Positions 23,661 through 36,039 of a DNA stretch of 64,000 nt are shown here, one piece after another (position 1 is the stretch's first letter; every line of letters begins with the position of its first letter). This DNA comes from Sphagnum compactum (Eukaryota > Bryophyta > Sphagnopsida > Sphagnales). Both the position numbers and the translations under genes were made by a program. Location: positions 2,356,001 through 2,420,000 of the forward strand of contig OZ234493.1 in NCBI GenBank assembly GCA_965153455.1, in the 5' to 3' direction. Under the pieces are notes generated by a model, which worked only from the letters and a program-made list of their open reading frames with translations, was not told the origin of the DNA and made no database searches.

Positions 23661-24060
23661 AAATAATAATAATAATGTTTAATTATAATAATAATTATTA
23701 ATAATAATTAATAATAATAAAACTTTAATAAAATGTGCTTTTTTGTGAAGGAAAATGAAGCATCTTAATGGAAATTATTCAGGAATATTCCCTTTTTGGG
23801 TCGGAAAATTAAAAAAATCTTCAAAAGTAAAATAATTATTCGATGCAGAGACCTGGAGATTAACCTGCTATTGAACTATGGTAAAGTTTGAGTCCAATGG
23901 CTCACATGAATGAAGTAGTGGATTTGGTCAGATTTTTCTAACCACTGGATTTGGTCAGATTAAAAATCCAATGGTTGGTTTTTGGTAATCTCATTGATGA
24001 ACACTAGTAGTAGATTGGGTCACCATTTGTTGACCTAATTAATACATTATTGGGTCAGAT
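23660..24060. other. AT-rich spacer with (AAT)n; no gene seen
   Basis: Starts with an (AAT/ATT)n-rich block at about 23667-23722. Nothing coding is recognised. A ggatttggtcagattt phrase is repeated at about 23922 and 23946. Confidence 0.5.
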
Positions 24061-24068
24061 TTAGTGGG

Positions 24069-24092
24069 TCCTAAACCCTAAACCCTAATCAT
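24069..24092. repeat. Interstitial telomere-like CCCTAAA tract
   Basis: About three CCTAAAC units. Similar short tracts occur at about 24342-24383, 32704-32725 (CCCTAA type), 55030-55110 (GGGTTTA, three small clusters) and 56840-56872. They match the plant telomere repeat but are too short and degenerate to be a telomere. Confidence 0.85.
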
Positions 24093-24778
24093 ACAGGTAA
24101 AATAAGTGCAAAACAAGGCTTGAGCTTTTTTTTTAGGTTTTAATTAAAAATTGCCTTCATATCTCACCTAGCCAAAACCCTAGTAGACTTTACACTTTTG
24201 CATAGTGTGTTATATGCAATTCTCTCTAGTAAAAGAGCTAGTTCACAAGTTTTCGGGGCTTTTTTTTTTTTGTTTTTCGATTTTGTAATGATGCCAAACT
24301 GGTTTTCATCCACAAGAACATTTAGCCAAATTTGGCTATAGACCCTAAACCCTAAACCCTAAAAACCCCTAAACCCTAAACCAACATTTTTTTTTCTAAA
24401 ATTTCAAAATCTTGTGAATTAGGGCCAACTTTTTTTTTTTTCCCACAAAAATCCTACCAAAAGTGAATAGAATAACGTGCTTGTAGAAGCAAGCGGGTAC
24501 GATGATCATTGTTTGGATATAAACCACCACCATCACCACCACGACATTCCAGTAGTAAATTTTGGCAAGCATTGTCGAGCAATGCTTGTGTGATGAGTAA
24601 AACTACTACGTCATAAATAAATTACTCATTACCCATAGTTGCCAATGAGAGACAAAAGGATGATCATATATGGGGGTTTAAGGGTGAAATTCATGATATT
24701 TCAACATGGTGTCATTGATGATAGTAAGAGAACAAAAGTTACATTCATATATATATATTTATATATACCCTTGTGTGC

Positions 24779-25275
24779 AAAAACCCTAAAACCCAAGTCT
24801 CTCTATTCTTCCCGAAAACCCTAAAACCCAAGTCTCTATTCTTCCCCAAAACCCTAAAACCCAAGTCTCTTTTCTTCCCCAAAACCCTAAAACCCAAGTC
24901 TCTATTCTTCCCAAACACCTAAAACCCAAGTCTCTTTTCTTCCCCAAAACCCTAAAACCCAAGTCTCTATTCTTCCCCAAAACCCTAAAACCCAAGTCTC
25001 TTTTCTTCCCCAAAGCCCTAAAACCCAAGTCTCTATTCTTCCCAAACACCTAAAACCCAAGTCTCTTTTCTTCCCCAAAACCCTAAAACCCAAGTCTCTA
25101 TTCTTCCCAAACACCTAAAACCCAAGTCTCTTTTCTTCCCCAAAACCCTAAAACCCAAGTCTCTATTCTTCCCGAAAAAAACCCTAAAACCCAAGTCTCT
25201 TTTCTTCCCCAAAACCCTAAAACCCAAGTCTCTTTTCTTCCCAAAAACCCTAAAACCCGAGTCTCTTTTCTTCCT
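24779..25275. repeat. 33-bp minisatellite built on CCCTAAA, ~15 copies
   Basis: The unit is ccctaaaacccaagtctct + (a or t) + ttcttcccc + aaa, 32-33 bp. For most of the array the variable base alternates strictly A, T, A, T (copies 2-13), showing a 66-bp higher-order unit. The final copies are T-type and degenerate. The 33-bp period keeps minus-strand frames open (repeating GKxRDLGFRVL), so the apparent 64-87-residue proteins there are not genes. Confidence 0.95.
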
Positions 25276-25279
25276 TCTT

Positions 25280-27100
25280 GCTTTGAAGAGGTTGTTGGAG
25301 GAAATCTTCTAGGTCACCAAACCCATGCATATCATGCAACTTTTGGCATTTCATACCTTTTTTTTTCTTCTTCTTCTTTGTTTTTTGTTGGTTTGGCAAT
25401 TGCATCATCCCGACATCTTGTACTCCATTTCCTTTTCATGTAGGGTAAAGCTTGACCCTAAGGTCGGGACATTCTCAACCCTAAGGGAGGCCTAGGATGA
25501 GGTAGTAGTTGAGTCCCGCCCTCACATCATATTTTGGGAATGCCCTTCTCCACCACCCTAGGGCTTTTTTACCCATTGTCGAGCATGAGGCAAAGCTTAT
25601 GATGAACCTAAGCATACATAGATCACAAGGCATATATATTAGGGGGTTGGTTTTTCTTAAGAGTGGGACCCTATCTTAGGGCCACTTTAGATGAGGGTCC
25701 AAGGTCTAGGGTCCAATGAAATAGAACACTCCTATTGGTCGAGAGCCATGAATTGGACCCATAGCCTCTCGATAAGGGTCCAAGACCCAAAAGTGGCAAG
25801 TTAGGGTTTAGGGTTTTGCATGGGCTTTTGTAAAGAGGATATGGATTTGTTATAGAACACATAATGCTTGTAAGCTCTTTGCAATAAGTGTTCTCTAGTA
25901 CTTAACACACAAAGTTGTATCTCTAATAATAAGGGCCTAAAGACACCAATAATTTGGTTGAACTCCAACTTTGTATTAGTGGAAATAGCTTGAAATAATA
26001 TTAAGTGGACAAGACAACTTTAGGACCAATTTATTTATATTTATATTTATTTATTTATTTATTTGGACAAGAGAAAAGGCTTGTGAAGGCCCCAAAGGAT
26101 TTTATTTTTTTTTGAAAAAATCCAACAAATTTGCATGAATTCTTTTTTGAACCTCTTCAAATTTAGACAATAGGTCTAGGGTTTTTTTTTTATATATACT
26201 TGTTCAAATTTGGCTAAGTCCTCTTTTGGATGATGGCCCGTCCATCTACTTCACATAATACAAAAGAAAAACCCCTTGTTAGTTAGGGTTTTTAGAACAT
26301 TGTAGTAGGCAAGGGTTTTTCAGTTTTGTGATATTAAAAAAAAATGAAGTGATTATTTTCCTCCAAAAAAGAAATTTTTAGTCAAATTTACACTGAAAAA
26401 AATTCCCAAATCTTCCCCCTTTTTTTTTGGAAAAAATGAAAAAATATATCCCCAAAAAAAAAAAACATGATTGTAGGGTGGGCTATTCTTTTTACTATTA
26501 TTATTATTATTATTATTATTATTTTCAACTGAATGAGCACTTAAGTAAGTTTGGATGTATTTCATTAATTTCAGATAAAATAAAATTAGAAGTTCATCAT
26601 ATGGGTTCTTTCATTGAAAAAATATATATACAAATACAAAAGGACCTTCATAAATTGTTATCAATATAAGTAAACCTTGAGAAGTAGGGAACTCTGAATA
26701 AAGCATTCTGTTGGGGTACCTTTAGATCTTAAAGAATGATTTTTATTTCTGAAATTATAATTATTAAAAAAATTAAAAATAATTTTTTACAAAAAAACAG
26801 AATTATCTGACAGAATTATCCAGGAGAAATGGATGACTTCCCAAATTGCAGGAAAGTTGTTGGATGAATTTAGAGGAACCCAAAATAATAATAATAATAA
26901 TAATTGCTCACAATATTTTCACACACAATGATCCATTCATCCAAACCACTTTCAGAGAGGACCTAGGGAAAATGAATAGAGTGAAACCAGTCCAACTTGC
27001 AGGATGGATGTATTGTATTCCTGTTCCATAGTTAACCAAGGTGGTTAGGTTAGGTTAGGTTAGGTCAGATTGATACCTTCACCTCTTTGAGTGAGGGCTC
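25280..27100. other. AT-rich repeat-type DNA; no gene seen
   Basis: Low-complexity stretches and short frames only. It contains (TAT)n at 26493-26523 and an (AAT)n at 26884-26903. A copy of the GCCAAATTTGGC dispersed repeat in minus orientation lies near 26203-26265, and a (GGTTA)n-like stretch at 27040-27066. Confidence 0.5.
26493..26523. repeat. (TTA)n microsatellite
   Basis: Ten uninterrupted TTA/ATT units in plus orientation. Confidence 0.9.
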
Positions 27101-27109
27101 TTAGTGGCC

Positions 27110-27345
27110 ATATTAATGACCATGGTTCTAGTTCTTAGTTCTTACCATGGTTATCGTTCCTAGTTCTAATCACGGCTCTCGGTCTTAGTTCTTACCATGG
27201 TTCTAGTTCTTGGTTCTTACCATGGTTCTAGTTATTAGCTCTAACCACAACGATTCTAGTTCTTGGTTCTTACCATGGTTCTAATTCTTAGTTCTAACCA
27301 CGATTCTAGTTGTTAGTTCTTACCATGGTTATAGAACCGTTTTTT
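27110..27345. repeat. ~26-bp minisatellite around ACCATGGTTCTAG
   Basis: Eight to nine degenerate copies of accatggttctagttcttag followed by ttctt or ttcta. Variants include atcacggctctcggtcttag and aaccacgattctagttgttag. The ACCATGGT core is itself palindromic. Confidence 0.85.
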
Positions 27346-27569
27346 CATAGTTGCAATTGCATCTAGTGTGCTTTTGGGCTATAGAACAATAGAACAACAA
27401 ATTAGGTACAACGAAAGCCTTGATTTGAACTTGTCAAGAGTGGCAAACCCTAGATTTGTGTGAGATGTGCGGATGATTTTGTGTTGTTGGGGTTGTGAGC
27501 CTAAAATCAAAAAAACCTTGTTCTTTTAATGAAGCTCCAAGTACGACATCCAAAGACCAAGGGGTCACT

Positions 27570-27616
27570 AACACACACACACACACTCTCTCTTCTTCTT
27601 CTTCTTCTTCTTCTTC
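27570..27616. repeat. Compound (AC)n-(CTT)n microsatellite
   Basis: An AC run (27570-27588) passes into CTCT and then about eight CTT/TTC units. Confidence 0.9.
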
Positions 27617-27619
27617 CTT

Positions 27620-30240
27620 TTTGTATGTATATAATGTGAAGTCTAACCATTTGGAAAACCCTTTTTACCATTCCTTTTGTGTCTATGTGCCTAACAATGG
27701 GATCCATGAAAAACACGAGTTCTAACCCAATCAAGAAACCCATTTAATGTAATGTCCAACAACTAACCGTTACATTACATTGGTGATTCAACTCCGACAT
27801 GATGCACTTTGTATTGTGTTCAGAACAGATTTGGATGACAGTTTGTAAGGATTCTAACGTAAGCTTGGTGAGGACACAAAGAGAGAGAGAGAGAGATTGA
27901 GAGAGACAAAGGACCAAAAACAAAAGGAACAAAGAATTGGTAACTTTGAAGGAGAAGAAATTCAGTAATGCACAAAGTCATGCATTGGCTGATGTGCATC
28001 TTGTGCACTAGCCTTTAGGGAATTTTTTTTGCCCAATTGGGAAATTAGCCCTTAGTTAGGGCTTCAATTTAACATCTCTAATTGGACTCCTCTAATTACT
28101 AATAAAGTTTTGGGTTATAGAGAAGTAGACACAAATTTACTATCGGGTTTTGGGTTGTTACCTATCATGTGAGATTATTAGGGTTTGGCAATCCCGGCAG
28201 CAGCTCTATGTTCTTTTTTGGGTCGATTTTTGTGATATAGTCGAAAGTGGCAGTCATCCATAATATAAATAAATTTTAACTATATTTGGCTACAAGAAAA
28301 TGTGAAAGTAAAATGCTTTTTTAACATTTTTCTATACTTTTGGCTACTTTACTTGAACCATGTATAGAAATCTAGCAATAATTCCTTGTTTTTTTTTTTG
28401 GGTCAAATTTATGGCCGTTTAAATTCTCAAAAAACACTCAATGTTAGCACTTTTTTTCTTTTCTTTTTAAAAAAAAAATCTTTGGCTATATATAGCCGGG
28501 AAAAAAAAGGGCTGCTCTACCTAGGCTTTCTCTTTTACTTTCAATCAATCAAAAACCTTTTAGAAAATCCAAGGTTGCCCTAACAACCCAAGATCAGCCT
28601 AAGTCTACTACTTTCTATGTTGCAAGGAGGATTGCCTTCATTGTTATCAAAGAATGGCAAAAGCAACCCACCCCTATTCTAAGGGTATGTAACCACTTGG
28701 AACTGGGTAACCCAATTTCCTTATGAGGAGGAAAAGGAGTCCTTTGGGGAAGAAACTCTTACCCTACTAACCCTTTGGTGAGGGTTGGGGTTAGGGTTTG
28801 AGCAATGAGTGGAAAGAGTGTTAATGACATGTGCTATCCCACAACATTTAATGTGTACTTTTTCACAAATGCAAAAGCTTATGAATTGAGAATTAATTCT
28901 TGGGGATTATAAAAGTGATGATTTCAAATTCATTTATTTGGATGAATTGTGATTTTGTACTTAATGTTGGAGTGAATGTCTCAACTATTTAAGAACACAG
29001 GACTCAAAGGGTTTTTTTTTTTTTTTAAATACATAACAAATATCAACTTTTTCTTTTTTTCTTTTGGGGGAACAAATGTACAACAAATATCAACTTTTTT
29101 TTGTCACAAATGAATCAGAAAAGCAAATTAATCATGTTATTTTAATGTACAAATGTTATGTATGAGTGGGGTGCACCATATTTGGTAGTGTAACTTTTGT
29201 ATTATCCCTTCATCCATATGTAGTAGTAATATGAAAATAGGTTTGTACATGCAAATTTTTAGTAGATACATGTAAATTTTTAGGGTTTTTTGTGGTTTTA
29301 AAATTTTAATTGCTTCCAATTGGTCGGCCATAAAGATTAACATAAGTGGTGGCATTTAAATAATCTCCCACCTTTTTACTATCCAATTTTTCATATTATT
29401 ATGGGTGGGGCTGAAAAACAATTAACACTCTATAAATATGCCATATAACAATTTTACTTGCACTAAATATCCCATCGTGAAGGCAAGTGTATACTAGGTG
29501 TCTATATTTGTATTTTTTTTTAAGTCAATGGGCATCTTGCCTTGGATTTTTAAAAAATGTATGAAGTCTAAACTTCATCCAAAGTACACAATGTACATGC
29601 CATTTTAGTGCTAGTGATGGTGTACATGCTTAGAACATCTCTACCCACACCCCCAATGTGAGCTTGTACCAATATGGATTTCCACTTTGGAAAAGTGAAA
29701 ATCTTAGGTAAAAAATTCAAGTGATCAAGCCAATCTCAAAGCATATTTTCTTAGGTGAAGAAACTATATTACCCAAAGCCTTTTCTTTTTTTTTAAAAAA
29801 CCTCTATAACTCTTTTTTAAGTGCATGACCGGAAAGTTGATACCCAATGTTGGGCGGTTATTAGAAATGGGCATCAAATAAATTCGATGGTTATAATCCG
29901 GGCAGTTCTTCAAGACACATAAAGAGTGGTTTCCCAAAAAAATCAAAGAACCCAAATCAGATATATAACCAAACCCATGAGTTCTACAAAAAATCTAAGA
30001 ATTCATTTTGACATTAAACAATGAAAGAAATCAATTAGTTACATAGGAAAGAAATGCATTTTTTTCTTTTTTCTTATTGGGAATTTTTAAATTTTTTTGC
30101 AAAGTTTTGCAAATTTTCAACTTCAAAGATTTTTTTTTTTTAAATTACTTTTTTTGTCACAAATATTCTGTTTTTGTTGGGGGAAAAAAAAAAATCACCA
30201 AAAATTTTCAGATTAAAACTTTTTGTGTCACATTTTCAAC
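27620..30240. other. AT-rich DNA; no gene seen
   Basis: Only short, unsupported frames. It contains a plus-orientation copy of the GCCAAATTTGGC family near 28215-28310, a (GA)n of about 18 bases at 27880-27897, and several poly-T runs. Confidence 0.5.
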
Positions 30241-30249
30241 ACACACTTT

Positions 30250-30301
30250 GTAGTAGTAGTAATAGTAGTAGTAGTAGTAGTTGTTGTTGTTGTTGTTGTT
30301 G
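30250..30301. repeat. Compound (TAG)n-(TTG)n microsatellite
   Basis: About ten TAG units (one AAT interruption) followed by seven TTG units. Confidence 0.9.
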
Positions 30302-30368
30302 GGGGAAGTTTTTCAGCAGTTGCCAGTAGATCTCTTGTTTGGGTTGATTGGGATGATTTGCTGAAGGG

Positions 30369-30530
30369 ACAAAATGACTGGAAAAATGACTGGAAAGATG
30401 ACTGGAAAAATGACTGGAATTCACAATGAATGGCAAAATGACTGGAAAAATGACTGGAATTCACAACTGACATGAATGGCAAAATGACTGGAAAAATGAC
30501 TGGAATTCACAACTGACATGAATGGTAAAA
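30369..30530. repeat. Nested minisatellite of ATGACTGGAAAA units
   Basis: A 12-bp unit (atgactggaaaa, one copy aaag) occurs four times in a row. A longer, roughly 50-bp unit (aatggcaaaatgactggaaa, aatgactggaattcacaact, gacatg) then occurs about 2.5 times. The NDWK-repeat frame over it is a by-product. Confidence 0.85.
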
Positions 30531-30539
30531 TGCAATTGA

Positions 30540-31821
30540 AAGTAGTAGAAAGTAGTACTAATGATAATAATAAGAAGAAGAAGGTATATTATATTATGTA
30601 TGTATGTATGACACAATAGTTGTGGTGATGATTTCCTTTATGCTTCTTTTCTAAAGAAGAAGCTTCTTGCCCACTTTGAATGATTGAGTAGCCCTAGAAA
30701 GCAAAACCCAATTCATGGGATAATCATTTGAGCAGCAGCTCTGGAAAAGTAAGTAATGCAGGATTCTTCCTCACTCTTCCAAAGCCCTTTTGGGTTTTAG
30801 GCTGTCAGATCCAGTGTGCCGCGCCCCCCCCCCCTTTTTTCCAATAAAAAAATAAATTTCAAAAAATAAAAATGAAAAATAAAAATGATTCTGAAAATAT
30901 AAAAATCAAAATTTCGAATTTTCAAATTAAAAATTAAAAAATTCTGTAATTAAAATTAAAATTATAAATATTTTCACACTAAAAATGAAATTTAAAATAT
31001 TTTTTCTAAATAAAAATAATTTTAAATGATTTCTAAAACTTTCTTCGATTGAATTTTCCATCCAGTAACTAACCACGGTGGTAAGCTATGTATTAACCAT
31101 CCACATGCATCTACCCACCTAGTAACTATGCACATCTACCCACCTAGTAGCCATCAAGTGCCTTACCGATCTAGCTATTCACCTATCTACTTATCTACCT
31201 AGTGCCCACTTACATTACCTCCCTACTCGCCTATGGTACTTACCCACTTGAATTGGTAGGTACCACCTAGGTAAGTGAAGGGGCATTGAAGTAGGAGGGT
31301 TTAAGGGATTGGTTACCTTTGGTCACTTGAGTTGTGGTGAATGGACAGAAAACAAAATTTTCATCGGAATCAAGTTCCCCAGCTAACCATGATGGTTAGT
31401 CGGTTTCTGTTTTTACCACTTACTACCAACCCACTAACCCTTACATATGTACTTAAAAGTGTGCATGCCTATACTTACCTAGTAGTCACCGACTATCCTA
31501 CTTACCTACCTACCTACCTACCTACTCAACTTACTAATTTTGTAGGTTAGGTTATCAATATGAAACCCCATGTTAATTCATTTCCGGTTCATCAACAATT
31601 GAGTCATAACAAGCTTCCAAGCGAAAATGCAAAGATAGTTCATCAACTTCCATTTCAATCACTCCAAAGACACAACAAAACATCATAGAAAATAATAATA
31701 CCATCTAATGATGCAATTGAATTAAAGGTTCTTTCAACCTAAAGGAAAATGTCTTTGGTTTCTAGGGTTTTTGCATGAAACCGCTACCGACCAATCCATG
31801 CCTTTTAGTATCATTCTAGGG

Positions 31822-31855
<34 letters not shown>

Positions 31856-34230
31856 TATTTCTTACCCTTCACTAAAGCACCATAACCAAAAGACGATGTT
31901 TAGTATGATTCACTACGAGTGCTAAATCAATTGTAAGTTGGTGTTAGATTGTTACTACTATTAGTCTCAAGTTTTTTTTCCTTTTTCGTTGGAGGGTGGG
32001 GTGTGTTGAATTTTTATTGTTCCTTAATGTGTTCCCATTGAGTCCTCAATGGGTTCTCAACATGTTCTACAAGTTCCCAATTTGTTTCCCCAACATGTTC
32101 CCAAAAAGCTCCTTGCTTTTATACCGTATCCTTTGCCCTAAGTTTTACCTTGTAACTTATATAAGCAGCCCAAAGGAGGAGATTACAATAATGGAGCTAT
32201 TTTGGAACTCTCCAAGGGTTTGATTTCTATTTTTGCAATGGCCCAATCAATGATGCCCATCACAAAAAAAAATTAATTTAATTTAATTATAAAAAACCAT
32301 CAGATTCTCTATGAAGTTCCAATAGGTAGCCATAAATATAGAAGAATGTTTTTTTTTAAAACGATTTTCAATTTTTTAATAGCCAGATTTGGTTAAATCC
32401 TTATATAGATGATCACCACTTTAGCTACATCACAAAATTGGAAAAAAAAAAAAAAAAAAAAACAACAACAACAATAGCTATGTGGACGCTTGACCAACGG
32501 TTCTAATAAAATTGAAGAGAACCCACATTCGACCCATTGACCATGGTTCTAAGAAAATTGAAGAGAACCACATTCGACCCATCCATTTCACGGTCCTAAG
32601 AAAACACAAGGAACCCAATTAAAGAACCTACCCTAAAAAATGTCGTTCAATTGCCAATTCGTTCCTAAAACTCATCTCATCGCCTCTTTGAAATGATAAA
32701 AGAAAACCCTAACCCTAACCCTAAGGTTAGAGCTTTAGAACCCAAAAAAAAAAACCGCCTACTAAAACTAGAATCTAGTATCTCCCTTATATTTGAGCAA
32801 GAGTAAACACAAAACATGTATCTCTCTCTCTCTCTCTATATATATATAATAGGGATTAGTATTATGTCATTGTTGTAAAGTTTCTTCCCCTCTTCCCCCC
32901 CCCTCTCTCTCTCTCTCTACCCCTTCTTTATTGTAACATAGAGAGACAATAAAAGCTAACCTCTCTTGTTGTACTTGTGAGAGACCAAGAAGAGATCACA
33001 TACCATAGTTACCTTAGCCATTTCAACATATGTCACGTCCGTAGAATAGATAATTAATTTTTGAAAAATCCATTTCAACAAATGAAATGTTCCTAAATAT
33101 TCACTATTTTCCTTCACAATCTTTTTCTTTTAATTTGGAAGAAATAATTTTTGAAATTTTTAACATTTTTGAAAATCATATATATATATATGATTAGTGT
33201 CGAATTGGACTCGTACTTAAGGTACTAGATTCAAGATTATTACTATTTGCCAAATATGTGGGTTGTTGATTGTGATCTCATTTTAGGGTATTTTGAAGGG
33301 ATTTGTAGTAATTAACTTATATACCTAAGGTGCTTAAGATTCAATTGAAAGTGTTGTTTGTGTCTTCTTCTTCAAACCTACCTAAGCTTAATTTCTATAG
33401 TACAATTATTATAAGCCCAAAAAAACTGAAAAATCTTTGGGTGTTTTTGGGGCCATCACTATTGACCACCCTAGGGTTTCCTTTTTTTCCTTTTCCTGAA
33501 AACCACCCATATGGCTTAATGTGGCTCTAATAGTTTTGGGAGTAGTGCCAAGATGTGGCGATTTATTTTTTAATTAATTAATTATTATTTTTGGGGGTAA
33601 ATGTCTTGGTGCTTGAGTTAATTTTAAACAAACAACAAGCTTTTCAAGTTATTCATCTTCTTATGGCAAATTCTTGTAGGTTAGTCGATGTCTTTTGGGG
33701 GAGAATGTCTTTGTTGGCTGATATTGTGGCTAGGGTTTTTTTTTAAAAGGTTGGGGAAGGTTGTCTATGTGGCTTTTTCTATGTATGGTTAGTTAGTTTG
33801 GTGATCCCCTTATGATTTTCCTTGTAATTTTCATGTGCTAATGGTAAAAAATTGAATAATATTTTTGGTTATTTATTGGAGTTTTTTGGTTTCAATTTGT
33901 TTTAGTCATTTCAAGATTTGCAACGTGAAAGTTTTTGGCTATTTTGGAATGCAAAATTCAAAACCATTACACGTTTAATAATAGAATTTGTTACAAGAGA
34001 ACATGATCAACACATGAAATTGGAATCAAAACCTATGTATTTTGGCATTAATTCATAAGGCTTTCTTTTCTTCTAAGCTACAATGGTTTCATCATATGAG
34101 AAAGTTTCCAAAATAAATAAGTTTTGCCAAACATCCTCACACATATTTAAGTGTGTTTTCAACTAATTGCACACCTTGCTTTTCATGAAAACAAGTGTGC
34201 TAAAACCTCATTTGTCTTGTACAAACCCTA
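30540..34230. other. AT-rich DNA with dispersed repeats; no gene seen
   Basis: No coding signal. It includes two copies of a CTACCTACCTA-rich repeat (about 31050-31320 and 31380-31555). A gttccca-rich block at 32015-32160 resembles 56490-56590. A minus-orientation GCCAAATTTGGC-family copy lies at about 32380-32445, and (CT)n(TA)n tracts at 32822-32850 and 32895-32920. Confidence 0.5.
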
Positions 34231-34234
34231 AAAC

Positions 34235-36035
34235 CTACACCATACAAATTTTAGCAAGCTTTGAATGCATTTTCAAGGTCAAAATTTGGTTAGCTTCAAG
34301 CCTCAACCATAGTTGGTGGAGGGGATCGTAATCCTTCTTATCCATTTCCATGGTCTCAATGAAATTGTTATCCATGGTCCAAATCAACAAATGTGATTGA
34401 GTGTCCAACCGTGCCATCCAACATAACATTACATCATTTTTCAAATGTAAACCCAATAATTTTGGGCATTGTAAAATGATCCTTTGGAATGGCCAGATGA
34501 TGGATGAAGTTTGAGCTTGCATCACAATTCACCTAGTAATGTCAATAGGCAATTCCCATGGCTATCATGAGTTCACAATATGGGAATTGATAATGTAACT
34601 CACAAGAAAACTAAGATGTTGCCTCAAAACATTGTACCAACACAATTTCCAAATGTTGTTCTCATGCAAGGTAGGAGAAAATGGATCCATTTGCAATGTT
34701 TGCAAATCATCGATATGCAACCATACCAGCTTAGTACCCCCATGAAATACACATCACACAAAATCAACGTTAGGGCAAGTAAGATTCCCAACCCACACTA
34801 GTGATAGAGTTTAATTCCAAAAGTTGATCAAGTTGTTGAAAACAACAAAGGCATCATCCTTGAATGTGATATTGGTTGCATTGTAATAACACCATATATA
34901 AAATTTCAACGTGTACTAATTTCACAACCTTGACAAAATCCACAATGTATAAATGTTTTCAGGATGAACCATTTTGATAAGCTTATGCTATAATCCAAGT
35001 AAGGGCATGAGGCAATAGAAGCCAAGTAGAATATGAACATTAAACAATACTATGACGTTGGCCTTAGCTACATCACATGCAAGTCGATTTGCGCACATCT
35101 ACATGATGAGGGGTTTGTATTTTGTCAACATGTTTTCATATTTTCAAAGATTTTTAATGCTTTCACATCCGACAAAATAACAAATATTTTAGGATCAAAA
35201 GCTTTCTTGCCAACTTCAAAAAAAAAAAAAACATTCCAATGAACAACTTTTATATTTTGTCAACAATCATAGCCAAGTCAATCCTATGTGCAACACAATG
35301 GACCAACATTAAAATAAGGGATCCATGTCATGCTTGATTTGAGCACTGATTCCATTACACACATTAGTAAACATAGACCTTGCATTCATTCCAAATGACA
35401 GCAACATTTGGCCCATTACTTGAACATCCATAGCCCAAACTCAAGAATACATGCAACAACACTTGGGTCATATTTTCAAGGGTGAGCAAAATGGGCATTT
35501 GTTTGCATTTCTCAAGCACACATGCACGAATCCCAACCCAACAACTATTGTTGATTGTAGACACCTCATTAGTAGATATGGAAAGCAACACCTAACACCT
35601 CTCCCATTCTACATGTCACAATTTCATAGAAGATCATTACCATCTCCCACCTAGGTGAATCATTTTAATGTTTTTTGGGGTTGTCGTTGAACTTTTAAAA
35701 TGTAAACAAATGTTTCAAGCTTTCATATTTTGTCATTGGTTGACTTGAAACATGAAAATAACATACAAATTGGGTTTCTTATGCCTATCCTTTCTATCCA
35801 TGCCCACATATACATGCTAAAATCATCCATTGACTAAGAATGCGAAGTAAATTGCTTTTCATTTTTCTAATGAATGTTGTTACTTTTAAAATAAATCATA
35901 CCCTTAAGTCAACCAAGGGTATCAATCAAAGCCATTTTCCTACCACAATGCTTGCACAACCCATCAAGCTTGGGGCACAACAATTTGTTGCACCTTTCAA
36001 TGTGGTTACAAACCTTGCATCTCATTTGTGAAACT
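34235..36035 (-). pseudogene. Decayed hAT-type transposase
   Basis: In minus-strand order, pieces in different frames match consecutive blocks of a plant hAT-like transposase. First is a Cys-His finger (CKVCNHIERCNKLLCPKLDG then LCKHCGRK, about 36030-35920). Next is NEVSTINNSCWVGIRACVLE followed by PILLTLE (about 35580-35480). Then come VHCVAHRIDLA (about 35305-35260), KALKIFENMKTC (about 35165-35130), and a block with NVHILLGFYCLMPLLGL and HKLIK (about 35035-34975). The C-terminal part has CPKLLG, LDTQSHLLIWTMDNNF, YDPLHQLWLRLEANQIL and SKLAKI (within 34525-34235). The order agrees with the family and stops or frameshifts separate the blocks, so the gene is dead. I did not find convincing terminal inverted repeats or an 8-bp target duplication. 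The call rests on remembered family motifs, not on a search. Confidence 0.75.
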
Positions 36036-36039
36036 TTAT

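Noticed and set aside
24786-25227. Repetitive minus-strand frames of 64-87 residues (GKxRDLGFRVL repeats)
   Set aside because: The 33-bp minisatellite period is a multiple of three and keeps frames open by chance.
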